NCBI GenBank assembly: GCA_030141605.1
Contig: JAQGDQ010000663.1
Span: forward strand, 1 to 64,000
Length of the DNA stretch: 64,000 bases
Origin: Tubiluchus corallicola
Lineage: Eukaryota; Priapulida; Priapulimorpha; Priapulimorphida; Tubiluchidae
Direction of reading: 5' to 3'
Part shown: positions 1 through 32,265 of the stretch, one piece after another
Position numbering within the stretch: the first letter of the stretch is position 1
Layout: each line of letters begins with the position of its first letter
The notes under the pieces: generated by a model
The model's input: only the letters and a program-made list of their open reading frames with translations
Databases searched by the model: none
What the model was told of the DNA's origin: nothing
Position numbers and translations under genes: made by a program

Positions 1-100
1 TGTCGGCCAACAGATAGGGCAATGTTGGTCAGTTGAAGGTAATGTCGGCCAACAGATAGGGTAATTTTGGAGAGTCTGACAGCGATGCATTTTAATACAT
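1..100 (+). repeat. end of a 42-bp satellite array plus unique tail
   Basis: The first bases are satellite units (GTTGGTCAGTTGAAGGTAAT). A tail then corresponds to 22276-22330 at the end of the distal satellite. This suggests another copy of the array lies left of the window. Confidence 0.75.
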
Positions 101-441
101 TCTAAGCACAAATGCGCTAAAAATAAATTAGTCCAAAGACACACTTTATCTAGTCAAACAATCGCCAGCTCTTGGGTTTCGAACTTATTTATGGATTTCA
201 GTACGTGTATGCCTATAACTTCTCACTACAATTCCCTATAGTCTAAAAAATCTAAATACATGTGAACATGATAACGAAAAGCTAGAGACCCTTGGGGTTC
301 ACAGATTTCTAGAATTTTTTAAGGAGATCACTGTTAACCGTTTTCAGCGTTCTAATCGTACTTAGTTTTCTCGAATTGCTTTATGGTAATATATATATAG
401 TAAGTTAGCAAACGCTTAAACTGCGTTTATACGTTTTAAGT
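101..441 (-). repeat. inverted repeat arm A (341 bp)
   Basis: Reverse complement of 1544-1884 with no mismatch seen by eye. It is a stretch of the intron upstream (minus strand) of exon 5, here joined head-on to the truncated exon. Its outer end joins the end of the 42-bp satellite unique tail (TTTTAATACATTCTAAGCA), also found at 22319-22337. Confidence 0.88.
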
Positions 442-1322
442 CATCTGGTAACCTTGACCTGGGATATGCTTGATTATACAGTCCACCATTTACTCCAACG
501 TTAAGACCATATGTAGGCGATACATTTGCAGACAACTGAAGTTGTTCATCAAACGTCTGCATTGATTCTTGCTTTTTGGACATCTTGACGTAATCTTGTG
601 GGCGTTTTATGAACAGTATAATAGGAAGTATCTCCAGGCAGATCTTTTGAGTCCACGGTCCCATTCGGTGGGTAGCCGGAGATCTGAAGTGAATGTTTAG
701 CACACATATAGTTACACTAATAGACAGTGTCACCAGGATCATGGTAAACAACAAATACCTGCCGAACATTGGCACACTGAGTGATGACTGGGGTATGATC
801 TCAATTAACATGAGAAAAAACACAGTCAACGCCAGCAAAATGGAGACGCAAAGTGTCACTTTTTCTCCTGAATCTGATGGCAGGTAAAACACTAGCACCG
901 TCAAGAAAGAAATCACTACACAAGGAATTATTAGATTCACTGTGTAGAATAATGTCTTGCGACGAAGATTTATGTGATACATAATGTCTAGATATGGTTC
1001 TGAACAGCAAGGATAGTAAACTTCGTGTCTGGTGCCGGGTACATCAAGAATATCCCATTCCACACTCTCCGAATACTCAGACAGGTCTATGCCATTCTCA
1101 AGTGTGACTGCTGAGACATTTCGGCGGTGCACCAAATCAGCGAAATCTCCACTATACGTCCACAAGCCGAATTTCATCTCACACTTCTGCGTGTCAAAAG
1201 GAAAATATTGAATGTCAATTTCGCAGAAGCTTTTGTAAATAACCGGAGGTTTCCAAACCACGGTACCGTTGTAATACAGAGTAGCTTTTGTCATCAGTGT
1301 CACTTGGTAATTCCCATCAGCA
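442..1322 (-). pseudogene. nAChR exon 5, truncated duplicate
   Basis: Duplicate of 14341-15221, keeping the acceptor, Cys-loop, YYPCC and TM1-TM3. The copy breaks off after the residues SRLPDD and runs into an inverted copy of its own upstream intron (441 down to 101). The helix before TM4, the splice donor and the TM4 exon are therefore missing, and a few foreign codons lead to a stop at about 416. Only about seven base differences from the intact exon were seen over 881 nt, and the encoded residues are unchanged. No complete channel can be made from this copy. Confidence 0.85.
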
Positions 1323-1543
1323 CTGAAAAACAGAAAATTTATGAATGCCTAGTAATTTCAAAACCATTCCAAAAATAACGATCTTTAGGTAGGTCTACAG
1401 CAACATTAGGTCTAGGGATACGTTATATTGCTTCTTTTTGATTAGTTATTGCAACTGTTTATCAGTCAGCTGCTTGTGCCCTATGTGTTGTACATAGGCG
1501 TCACATTTCTTATTAGGAGAATAGGCCTTTTTATACCAGAGGA

Positions 1544-1884
1544 ACTTAAAACGTATAAACGCAGTTTAAGCGTTTGCTAACTTACTATATATATATTACC
1601 ATAAAGCAATTCGAGAAAACTAAGTACGATTAGAACGCTGAAAACGGTTAACAGTGATCTCCTTAAAAAATTCTAGAAATCTGTGAACCCCAAGGGTCTC
1701 TAGCTTTTCGTTATCATGTTCACATGTATTTAGATTTTTTAGACTATAGGGAATTGTAGTGAGAAGTTATAGGCATACACGTACTGAAATCCATAAATAA
1801 GTTCGAAACCCAAGAGCTGGCGATTGTTTGACTAGATAAAGTGTGTCTTTGGACTAATTTATTTTTAGCGCATTTGTGCTTAGA
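1544..1884 (+). repeat. inverted repeat arm B (341 bp)
   Basis: Native intron 4 position of the sequence that is copied inverted at 101-441. The same intron sequence is at about 15445-15785 in the distal copy, with a few substitutions. Confidence 0.88.
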
Positions 1885-2750
1885 AAATAATAACAACTGC
1901 ACCGCAGAGAATATTGTAATCAAAATTCCTGAACATAAGCTTATTTAACTTGATAGAAAATAAAAACTAACATGCATGCCTTTGTAGTTTAAAATATTAA
2001 TATGAAACTGTACCAAATAAAAAAATTGCCTAGGCCGTAATTTAGTTAGCTCGCTCCGAAAATCTGGCATTGGTTGTAATTTTAGCAGATCAAACAAATG
2101 CACCCCCAATGCATCGAAAATGCAGAAGAATCTCTATGATATTGCCTCATAATTTTTAACACAACAGCAGAGACGTGTTTGAAGAACTAGAGCGTTCTTC
2201 TATATCAAACAGTTTGGAGAAATTGCGCATTTGTTATAAACTTTATTATGAGCGCTTTATCAGAAACACAACAAACAGCGGCGCCATATTAGATCCAATG
2301 ATGAACAAGTCCTGGTGTTGGTAGGCACTGGTCTGCAGCGTTGTAAGAAGTACACTGCAAGTAAACTGCAGAAGGTGCAGAAGTGAATAACACAAACACT
2401 TTTGATACTTCAAATTACATACTAATTGGCTTTCATTCTGACTCTCTTTCAATACGTCATCTGCTTGACTTTTAGCAAAGATTGGGTTACAGTACAATAC
2501 CATGTTTGCTGTCTAAAGTGTCTTTCTGGTCGACTTGCATACACTTGTGCTTTTTACACCTATTAAATTCTAAAACCTAAGCAGACACTGACTAGTGAAC
2601 TTTGACTTTTTTACCTAACCTCATTGCACTAATTGGTCATCCTCGGGTATTTGCTTTGTAAAAGTAATTTGCAATTTTTAGCGACCAATGTAAAACACAG
2701 AAATTGATTAACTATGAAACCAGAAATCTTGGGCAACTTTATCAACTTAC

Positions 2751-2860
2751 TTGTTGTACAGCACAATATCTGGAAGCCATATGTAATCAGAAGGCACGTG
2801 CAGTGAAGTTACTCCACCGTAATCAGAGGGATCCCATTTTAACTTGTAGTCTTGCCACTC
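2751..2860 (-). pseudogene. nAChR exon 4 duplicate (110 nt)
   Basis: Same 110 nt as 16659-16768, with intact CATAG acceptor and GTAAGT donor. It lies upstream (minus strand) of the truncated exon 5 copy. The exon itself is undamaged but belongs to the broken left copy. Confidence 0.85.
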
Positions 2861-3136
2861 CTATGAGAAAAAAGAGCAGTAAAGTAATAAGGCGGCGTGG
2901 AAGCCAAAATAAAAAGCTCAAAAGGATTAATTCGACCACATTATTAGAATTAGCTCTCATTCACCAATATGCTAGCCGTTTGAGCAACTTCTTTCAATGT
3001 TCCGACTGGATAAGCAAAACTAGTTTACATCTGACAGCCAATTTTACTATTGTAGTGTGTATCACAATTTTACTGTTACAGAGTATATCACAATTTTTCG
3101 ATTGCAGAGTGCATCATTAATTTTACAGTTTAGTAT

Positions 3137-3688
3137 ATATATAACCGACGAGGCTACACCTCTAACGACGGCGCATTGGGGTTTTATTTTTCGGCCGTTT
3201 ATTGCAAAAAATTGCAAAAATTATACCTCTTATTTGTAGAGAACGGAAACGCGTCGGGGGCGGTGTCGGTAATGGTTTAATAGCCCGTTCAACGGTGGGT
3301 GTCATAGTCATATTTAGAATTCAGGGGAGGGCCACGGCGCCCCGTGACGGGCATTGTCCCGGACCCAACCACGCAAATTTTGCTAAAAACTGCTCAAACA
3401 GCCTCTAGAAAAACTCAATCTGTGCAACTGTTTGGGCATGCTGGGAAAAAATAAGCACACTCGCAGAAAGAGGACGAAACGGTCTACAAAGTGCTAATGG
3501 TTTCGCTAGGAGAGATGTATACTGGATGAGACGGGAAGGGTGTATTTGAAAGTTCTTTTTCTACCCCTGTGCTGCACGTTATTTGGAACATCCATTGTCT
3601 TTCAGTTTGAGAAATTTCGCGCCTGTTCCAGGCATTGTCTCCACTCGTCATTCTACATGTACAGTGAAATAAATTGAGTGATTGATTG
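3137..3688 (+). repeat. GC-richer ~550-bp module, left copy
   Basis: A block richer in GC than its surroundings, from ACCGACGAGGCTACACCTCT to a TGATTGATTGATT tail. Its sharp edges and short tetranucleotide tail (ATTG)n suggest a short retroposon or other inserted element. I do not recognise the family. Small ORFs in it (for example 3202-3408) are shared only because the DNA is duplicated. Confidence 0.5.
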
Positions 3689-3957
3689 ATTATAGATTTT
3701 ACATGTAAGTAAGTTCTGTTAGCCTATAGTTAGCCTAAGCAAGCAGCAAAACAAAACTATGTTGAATGTCCGTGCATTATTGATCATTGGTAGATACATC
3801 TAAGAGCATTTGCTATAGAACACAGTTCCAACTTTGTGCAAAATATTTTGAATGGTTTTGCTGTGGCGCTGTACTGTTGGTGTTGTAGGTGTCGTCATCG
3901 TTGTCATCATCATCATCATCGTCTTCAATATCATAATCACCATGATCACAGTATGAA

Positions 3958-4263
3958 GTGGTGAGTGTGGTGTGTGTGCTGCAAATGGTGTGCTGTGCTG
4001 TGGATGGGGTGGTAGGATGGGTGTGGTGTGGTGTGGTGTTGGTAGTGGCCTGGTGGGTGTGGTGTGGTTTGGTCTGGGTGCTGTGGTATTGGTGGTGTGG
4101 TGTGGACAATGTGGTGGAGTGGTAGGGTGGGGGTGGTGTGGTGTGGTGTTGATGTAATGTGGTAGGCGTGGTGTGGTGTGTTGTGGGTTGTGTGCTGTGG
4201 TGTGGGTGGTGTGGTATTGTGGTATGTTGTGGGTGGTGTTGTGTTGTGTTGCGGTATGGTGTA
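3958..4263 (+). repeat. GTGGT-rich minisatellite, left copy
   Basis: Irregular G/T-rich strand (GTGGTGTGGTGTTG) of about 300 bp. On the other strand it yields His/Thr/Pro-rich spurious ORFs. Confidence 0.85.
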
Positions 4264-4267
4264 GGAT

Positions 4268-4465
4268 GTGTAGGGTCACAATTTTACGATTGCAGAGTGT
4301 ATCATTAATTTTACAGCTGTTGTATGCATTACTAATTTTGCGATTGTACAATGTATCATTAATTTTACAATAGTAGTATGTTTTCTTAATTTTACGATTG
4401 CAGACTGTATCACAATTTTACGATTGTAGAGTGTGTCATTAATTTTACGATTGTATAGTACATCT
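4268..4465 (+). repeat. short tandem repeat, AATTTTACGATTG unit, left copy
   Basis: Several degenerate units of about 27-30 bp containing ATTAATTTTACGATTG next to exon 3. Related single units also flank the GC-richer module at about 3045-3135. Matching arrays are at 8905-9092 (inverted) and 18134-18290. Confidence 0.75.
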
Positions 4466-4488
4466 CTAAAGAATAAGGATATTGTTAC

Positions 4489-4533
4489 CTGAATAAGCCA
4501 CACGTTTGAGGTCATGATCTGCCTTTTTTCATC
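4489..4533 (-). pseudogene. nAChR exon 3 duplicate (45 nt)
   Basis: Identical 45-nt exon with intact splice sites in the left duplicate, followed upstream by the TAA microsatellite as in the distal copy. No copy of exons 1 or 2 lies to its right before the next segment starts. Confidence 0.85.
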
Positions 4534-4591
4534 CTGTCAACAAAAAAAACAAGAACTTTCTGAAAAAGTTCATAATGTTCATAATAGTGAT

Positions 4592-4729
<138 letters not shown>

Positions 4730-6145
4730 CATAATAATGCTCTGGCTATTACTGCATATTTGACTGCCGTTACTGTCAGCACCATGTATCACCACCAATA
4801 TCACCACTGTAGCTGGCAAACTATTGCCATGGCCACCAGGCCACTACTCCACCACCCCAAGACCATGCATCAACATTATTAGGAGAAGCGCCCTCAGCAG
4901 TAGCGTCAGCGCAAGCATCTCCATGCCACCAAGGCAGCACATTCATCAGAAATGTAAATGTAACAGCAACGGCAACAGCAAGAATAACGCTAACAACAAA
5001 TCCACTACTAATTCCGAGTAGAACCTATATCACACCAACAACTGCCATTTTCACTGCTACTGCCATTGCGTCTGTTGCCACTGCCATATTTACTGTTAAT
5101 TCTGTCACCTATATCTGTTGTTCTAGTAAAAGTTTTCATAAGCATTCCACCGAAAAAACACCATAGCCACTGTGTCGTCCGTGACGTCAGTCTGGAATAT
5201 AAGAACTACCGAGCAGCATTGCAACCCCTTCTAATATAGTTGAACTGTATTCTAGTAACTGTCCTATACTTAGGCTGCATTAATAGCTTAATTTAGCTAA
5301 TTGCTTATGTTAATTGAGTGAGTCATTAAGCGAATTTACCTACTACAGTAAAGCAAGTTGTGACTGTACATATATGAGCATGCACCTAGTTAGCTCTGGG
5401 AAGGGTCCCACCTCATACCTGTCCTAGATCTCCTTTGCAAGAAAGCAAGAAATTGGTCATACGCTCAACTGAACAGGCTATCTAGCCAATAGATCGTCGT
5501 ATTAAAGGACAAGGTCATCCAGTTTTACCTGTTCTAGAAATTGAAAAAAGGTTCAAAACAGCGTGTCGAACTTGCTAAACCAGTGAAGTCGTCGAATATG
5601 GCTTCCGACGAACATTTATTAACAATCGAGTTCAAGACTTAATTACTGTGGCGACAGAAAGTGATTAAAGGGCACTGACACACCAAAGGGTTAGGTGTTC
5701 GAGCCGTGAGGCGAAAACACCAATAAACTGGCTATTATTCGTTATTTGACGTACTGCTGTAAACGGAAATTCAGGAGATCTGATGCAGAAACAACCAGGC
5801 GATGACCAGACGTTGTAGCAATGGTAGTTTCACGAGCTCCACGGGTCATGACTCCACTGTACTCCACTAGGATTGGAGAAGTAACCACTTACGACTCCGG
5901 TACACCTGACAAGCATTGTAGAAGTGGCTACGTAAGATTCCACCCCCTGTTCTAGCTTTGGAAGAGTAACTGCTCAAGATTCCACGAAGTTCGCATAACC
6001 GGTTAGTCACGTTATTCCAGCTTCCAGAGTGATGGAGAACGTCAAACGTTGGAATCCGACAACTTTTCCCACCTCTCACTTCCACTGTCACTGCTGTAAC
6101 CATCACAACTATCGCCATTATTTCATTATTACCATCATCACCATA

Positions 6146-6154
6146 ATTGCCATT

Positions 6155-6203
<49 letters not shown>

Positions 6204-6237
6204 CCATCATTGCCCTCATCATTATCATTATCATCAC

Positions 6238-6269
<32 letters not shown>

Positions 6270-6330
6270 GCATCATCATCAGCATCATCGTGATCATCAT
6301 CATCATCATCATCGTCGTCGTCGTCGTCGT
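6146..6330 (+). repeat. (ATC)n microsatellite, left copy
   Basis: Long ATC/CAT array with GTC units at the end. The ORFs through it are low-complexity artefacts. Confidence 0.93.
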
Positions 6331-6836
6331 CTAGTCGTCACAATCATCAGCATCATCACCACCTTCACTGATTCCTCCACCGAAGTCTTTTTTAACCTTT
6401 TTCACAATCGTGGTTTCTATTTTGGCTCCACAATGTTGACTGTTTTTTTGTTTTTCCCTATAAAATTTCAAAACAAGGCATGTCACATGGCTCCTGTCAA
6501 ATATTACTATGCTGTACACCATGCTGTCATCTTCTTAGTTTACAGACTGCCTTTGAAGGAAGCAGCTGCTTCGATCCATCATATTCGCTCATCCCTTGGG
6601 CACCTAGCTATAATTAGGTCATGTTAAGTGTAATATGGAGCCGTTTCATCTGCTTTCAGGAAACGTGTCCATCACAACGTGGCTTCACTGTCATCACGTG
6701 TCTAGGGGACATAATGATCATTATACTGCAGAGCCAACATTCCAGGTCTTACTGCTATTCAGTTATAATTGCTGACATTTAAATTGTTTTAAATTAAAGC
6801 CAGGCAGCAGAAATGAAATTTTACACACAGTTTTAC

Positions 6837-6996
6837 CTGTATGGTGTTCATGTTCATTACAAAAATTTGAAACATATCGTCATGGTCTATATTTGGTTGT
6901 TTTGATCCTTCGGTAGACAAGGTTCTTTCATTGTAATTTAATTTCGCGCATCCCAAGATAGCACCTGCATTATTACTGAGAATCATATTACAGGTA
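6837..6996 (-). other. orphan exon-like block, left copy
   Basis: A 160-nt minus-strand block bounded by CGTTTCAG and GTAAAACTGTG. It is open in one frame, with about 53 codons including CNMILSNNAGAILGCAKLNY. The family is not recognised. Its phases (2 in, 0 out) do not fit between receptor exons 2 and 3, so it is not a simple cassette exon of that gene. It could be an exon of another transcript, a mobile-element relic, or chance. Confidence 0.3.
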
Positions 6997-7185
6997 CTGA
7001 AACGATAGAGGTATCTATCTGGATGTATAATGTAAGATTAGCATTGAAAGTTGAGCGAAACTAAACCTGGTTAACAAATGGATGTGTCACCGCCAAGAAG
7101 ATTGCTTCTAGGTGGTTTTTCCTACCACCTTACCTTGGGTTCAGTCAGGTCTACTCACGCTACTCAGATCAGTGAATTTGAAGAA

Positions 7186-7262
7186 GATTTTATTTTATTT
7201 TAGTTTATTTTATTTCATTTCATTTCATTTCATTTCATTTCATTTTATTTTATTTTATTTCA
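7186..7262 (+). repeat. (TTTCA)n/(TTTTA)n pentamer tract, left copy
   Basis: Tandem ATTTC and ATTTT pentamers; the same tract is at 20971-21045. Confidence 0.85.
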
Positions 7263-7412
7263 CATTCATTCAAATATACATTAAAAAATAAACTAAAAAC
7301 AATAAAAACATGAATGTGGAGAGAGCAAATGAAACAATTAAATGAATTGCGTCGCTCAGTTCAATGTAATCCTGGTCTTGTTACTTGTGCACTCTGTGTA
7401 GTCTAAATCAGA

Positions 7413-8237
7413 GGCAATGTTGGTCAGTTGAAGGTAATGCTGCCAACAGATAGGGCAATGTTGGTCAGTTGAAGGTAATGTCGGCTAACAGATAGGGCAA
7501 TGTTGGTCAGTTGAAGGTAATGCCGGCTAACAGATAGGGCAATGTTGGTCAGTTGAAGGTAATGTCGGCTAACAGATAGGGCAATGTTGGTCAGTTGAAA
7601 GTAATGTCGGCTACTAGATAAGGCAATGTTGGTCAGTTGAAGGTAATGTTGCCTACTAGATAGGGCAATGTTGGTCAGTTGAAGGTAATGTTGCCTACTA
7701 GATAGGGCAATGTTGGTCAGTTGAAGGTAATGTCGGCTAACAGATAGGGCAATGTTGGTCAGTTGAAAGTAATGTAGGCTACTAGATAAGGCAATGTTGG
7801 TCAGTTGAAGGTAATGTCGACCAACAGATAGGGCAATGTTGGTCAGTTGAAGGTAATGTTGCCTACTAGATAGGGCAATGTTGGTCAGTTGAAAGTAATG
7901 TCGGCTACTAGATAGGGTAATGTTGGTCAGTTGAAGGTAATGTTGCCTACTAGATAGGGTAATGTTGGTCAGTTGAAAGTAATGTCGGCTACTAGATAGA
8001 GTAATGTTGGTCAGTTGAAAGTAATGTCGGCTACTAGATAGAGTAATGTTGGTCAGTTGAAAGTAATGTCGGCTACTAGATAGGGTAATGTTGGTCAGTT
8101 GAAGGTAATGTCGGCCAACAGATAGGGCAATGTTGGTCAGTTGAAGGTAACATCGGTCACCGGATAGGGCAATGTTGGTCAGTTGAAGGTAATATCGGCC
8201 ACCAGAGAGGGCAGGGCAATGTTGGTCAGTTGAAGGT
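7413..8237 (+). repeat. 42-bp satellite, left copy
   Basis: About 19-20 tandem units built on GTTGGTCAGTTGAAGGTAAT followed by a variable part (TCGGCCAACAGATAGGGCAA or TCGGCTACTAGATAGAGTAA). Since 42 is a multiple of three, the array can stay open in a frame. It is intronic and not coding. Confidence 0.93.
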
Positions 8238-8639
8238 AATGCTTATGAAAACTTTTACTAGAGCTGCAGATATAGGTGACAGAATTAACTGTAAATATGG
8301 CAGTGGCAGTAGCAGTGAAAATGGCAGTTGTTGGTGTGATATAGGTTCTACTCGGAATTAGTAGTGGATTTGTTGTTAGCGTTATTCTTGCTGTTGCCGT
8401 TGCTGTTACATTTACATTTCTGATGAATGTGCTGCCTTGGTGGCATGGAGATGCTTGCGCTGACGCTACTGCTGAGGGCGCTTCTCCTAATAATGTTGAT
8501 GCATGGTCTTGGGGTGGTGGAGTAGTGGGCTGGTGGCCATGGCAATAGTTTGCCAGCTACAATGGTGATATTGGTGGTGATACATGGTGCTGACAGTAAC
8601 GGCAGTCAAATATGCAGTAATAGCCAGAGCATTATTATG

Positions 8640-8772
<133 letters not shown>

Positions 8773-8835
8773 GTTGTATCACTATTATGAACATTATGAA
8801 CTTTTTCAGAAAGTTCTTGTTTTTTTTGTTGACAG

Positions 8836-8880
8836 GATGAAAAAAGGCAGATCATGACCTCAAACGTGTGGCTTATTCAG
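8836..8880 (+). pseudogene. nAChR exon 3, isolated inverted duplicate
   Basis: The same 45-nt exon, GACAG acceptor and GTAACA donor, but on the plus strand inside the inverted segment 8238-10430. Exon 4 is not included: the segment ends about 16 bp before the exon 4 acceptor. This exon therefore sits alone, facing away from the functional gene. Confidence 0.85.
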
Positions 8881-9109
8881 GTAACAATATCCTTATTCTT
8901 TAGAGATGTACTATACAATCGTAAAATTAATGACACACTCTACAATCGTAAAATTGTGATACAGTCTGCAATCGTAAAATTAAGAAAACATACTACTATT
9001 GTAAAATTAATGATACATTGTACAATCGCAAAATTAGTAATGCATACAACAGCTGTAAAATTAATGATACACTCTGCAATCGTAAAATTGTGACCCTACA
9101 CATCCTACA

Positions 9110-9425
9110 CCATACCGCAACACAACACAACACCACCCACAACATACCACAATACCACACCACCCACACCACAGCACACAACCCACAACACACCACACCA
9201 CGCCTACCACATTACATCAACACCACACCACCACCCCCACCCTACCACTCCACCACATTGTCCACACCACACCACCAATACCACAGCACCCAGACCAAAC
9301 CACACCACACCCACCAGGCCACTACCAACACCACACCACACCACACCCATCCTACCACCCCATCCACAGCACAGCACACCATTTGCAGCACACACACCAC
9401 ACTCACCACTTCATACTGTGATCAT
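9110..9425 (-). repeat. GTGGT-rich minisatellite, inverted copy
   Basis: CCACAC-rich on the plus strand: the inverted counterpart of the 17818-18118 array. Confidence 0.85.
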
Positions 9426-9671
9426 GGTGATTATGATATTGAAGACGATGATGATGACGAGCAACGATGACGACACCTACAACACCAACAGTACAGCATC
9501 ACAGCAAAACCATTCAAAATATTTTGCACAAAGTTGGAACTGTGTTCTATAGCAAATGCTCTTAGATGTATCTACCAATGATCAATAATGCACGGACATT
9601 CAACATAGTTTTGTTTTGCTGCTTGCTTAGGCTAACTATAGGCTAACAGAACTTACTTACATGTAAAATCT

Positions 9672-10226
9672 ATAATCAATCAATCACTCAATTTATTTCA
9701 CTGTACATGTAGAATGACGAGTGGAGACAATGCCTGGAACAGGCGCGAAATTTCTCAAACTGAAAGACAATGGATGTTCCAAATAACGTGCAGCTCAGGG
9801 GTAGAAAAAGAACTTTCAAATACACCCTTCCCGTCTCATCCAGTATACATCTCTCCTAGCGAAACCATTAGCACTTTGTAGACCGTTTCGTCCTCTTTCT
9901 GCGAGTGTGCTTATTTTTTCTCAGCATGCCCAAACAGTTGCACAGATTGAGTTTTTCTAGAGGCTGTTTGAGCAGTTTTTAGCAAAATTTGCGTGGTTGG
10001 GTCCGGGACAATGCCCGTCACGGGGCGCCGTGGCCCTTCCCTGAATTCTAAATATGACTATGACACCCACCGTTGAACGGGCTATTAAACCATTACCGAC
10101 ACCGCCCCCGACGCGTTTCCGTTCTCTACAAACAAGAGGTATAATTTTTGCAATTTTTTGCAAAAAACGGCCGAAAAATAAAACCCCAATGCGCCGTCGT
10201 TAGAGGTGTAGCCTCGTCGGTTATAT
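9672..10226 (-). repeat. GC-richer ~550-bp module, inverted copy
   Basis: Reverse complement of the 16984-17539 module within the inverted segment, including the (CAAT)n end at about 9676-9690. Confidence 0.5.
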
Positions 10227-10463
10227 ATATACTACAACTGTAAAATTAATGATACACTCTGCAATAGTAAGTCAGATGTAAACTAGTTTTGCTTATCCAG
10301 TCGGAACATTGAAAGAAGTTGCTCAAACGGCTAGCATATTGATGAATGACAGCTAACTCTAATAATGTGGTCGAATTAATCCTTTTGAGCTTTTTATTTT
10401 GGCTTCTACGCCGCCTTATTACTTTACTGCCTTCATGTTATCTACAGTAGACGTAATGAGCAT

Positions 10464-10532
10464 ATGATGGTGATGATGATGATGATGATGGCGATGATGA
10501 TGACGATGATAACGATGATGATGACGATGATG
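10464..10532 (+). repeat. (GAT)n imperfect microsatellite
   Basis: GATGATGAT with GAC interruptions, just right of the inverted segment. Confidence 0.8.
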
Positions 10533-11442
10533 TAGAAACGTTGTATACAGGAAAAAAAGCTTTGATTAATTCAAAAAGATAAGGAAAACTCAAATTCAAA
10601 TGTATTCATAACGATGTTATAATAAAATCGACACTGATATGGTCTCTAGTGAAATCTCCTAAAATCTTTAAAAGCAAGCTTTTGGATTTAAAAATTCTTC
10701 TTCACTGTTTTATAAATTGAAAACATGGAAGAATAAAAGTACAGAGATACAATGAGCCAAAACATTTGCTGCTAAAAAGGTAAAAACAGAAAAAATATAA
10801 CATTTTCTTTGAAAAATGGTTTTTAAATCCGAAAGTTTGTATTTTAGGGAAAATTTTTATTGGTTTTTAGCATTGAGTGTTTTATAGTGGTTACGTTATT
10901 ACAAAATACCTAGACGTAATGGCTGTAGATATATCCTTGACGAGTGTAGCTAAGTAGTCTAAATTAACAACAAATGCTGCAAAATTTTATACGTTTTACA
11001 GCCTATCACCACTATCATAAATAATTTTCTTATAAAATTTACAATCACGTTTTAAACTCAATACAATATCTATCTATTCTCAAATCGATTTCTGTGACAG
11101 AAATGTTTAAACTTGAGTTTTTAAGTTAACAACAGTCTATAAAATTATATGTATTTTTCCACGATGTTATATACATAAGGCTTTGGGTGCTGACTTTATG
11201 AAATTTTGCCAATCAACAACAACTAGATTAAACGTTTCATTTGTAGCGAAATTGTGAGGCGCTGACACGCTGTCGACTTTCGTCATTCACCTAAACCAAA
11301 TTAACAAGCAGCAGCGCCAAACTCACTCACAGTAAGATTTTCAGTCAGGAAACAACAGAATGAATTATACGTAAAACTGGTTTTCACTATTTCGACAACA
11401 ATGTTGTCAGCGCCCATACAGGTTAAGAGTGAAAATCCTCTC
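10533..11442 (-). other. nAChR 3' flank / 3' UTR region
   Basis: Single-copy AT-rich sequence between the inverted segment and the receptor stop codon. It probably includes the receptor 3' UTR. No other gene was seen here. Confidence 0.5.
10856..10861 (-). terminator. possible polyadenylation signal of nAChR gene
   Basis: AATAAA on the minus strand about 580 nt after the receptor stop codon. It is one of several AT-rich candidates, and only position and strand support it. Confidence 0.3.

Positions 11443-32265
<20,823 letters not shown>

Noticed and set aside
3202-3408. 68-codon ORF present in all three duplicated copies
   Set aside because: Its apparent conservation only reflects the nearly identical duplicated DNA; no domain and no splice context.
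3800-4351. His/Thr/Pro-rich ORFs of up to 183 codons (also 9018-9470 and 17663-18208)
   Set aside because: They come from the GTGGT minisatellite and differ in frame and length between nearly identical copies.
5867-6118. 83-codon minus-strand ORF repeated at 19663-19914
   Set aside because: No recognisable domain or splice-consistent edges, and it differs at several residues between duplicates.
6029-6334. Ile- and Met-rich ORFs over ATC arrays (also 19825-20118)
   Set aside because: Microsatellite translation, no protein character.
7413-8237. CRISPR-like regular repeats
   Set aside because: Contiguous 42-bp satellite without unique spacers, in an intron of an animal gene.
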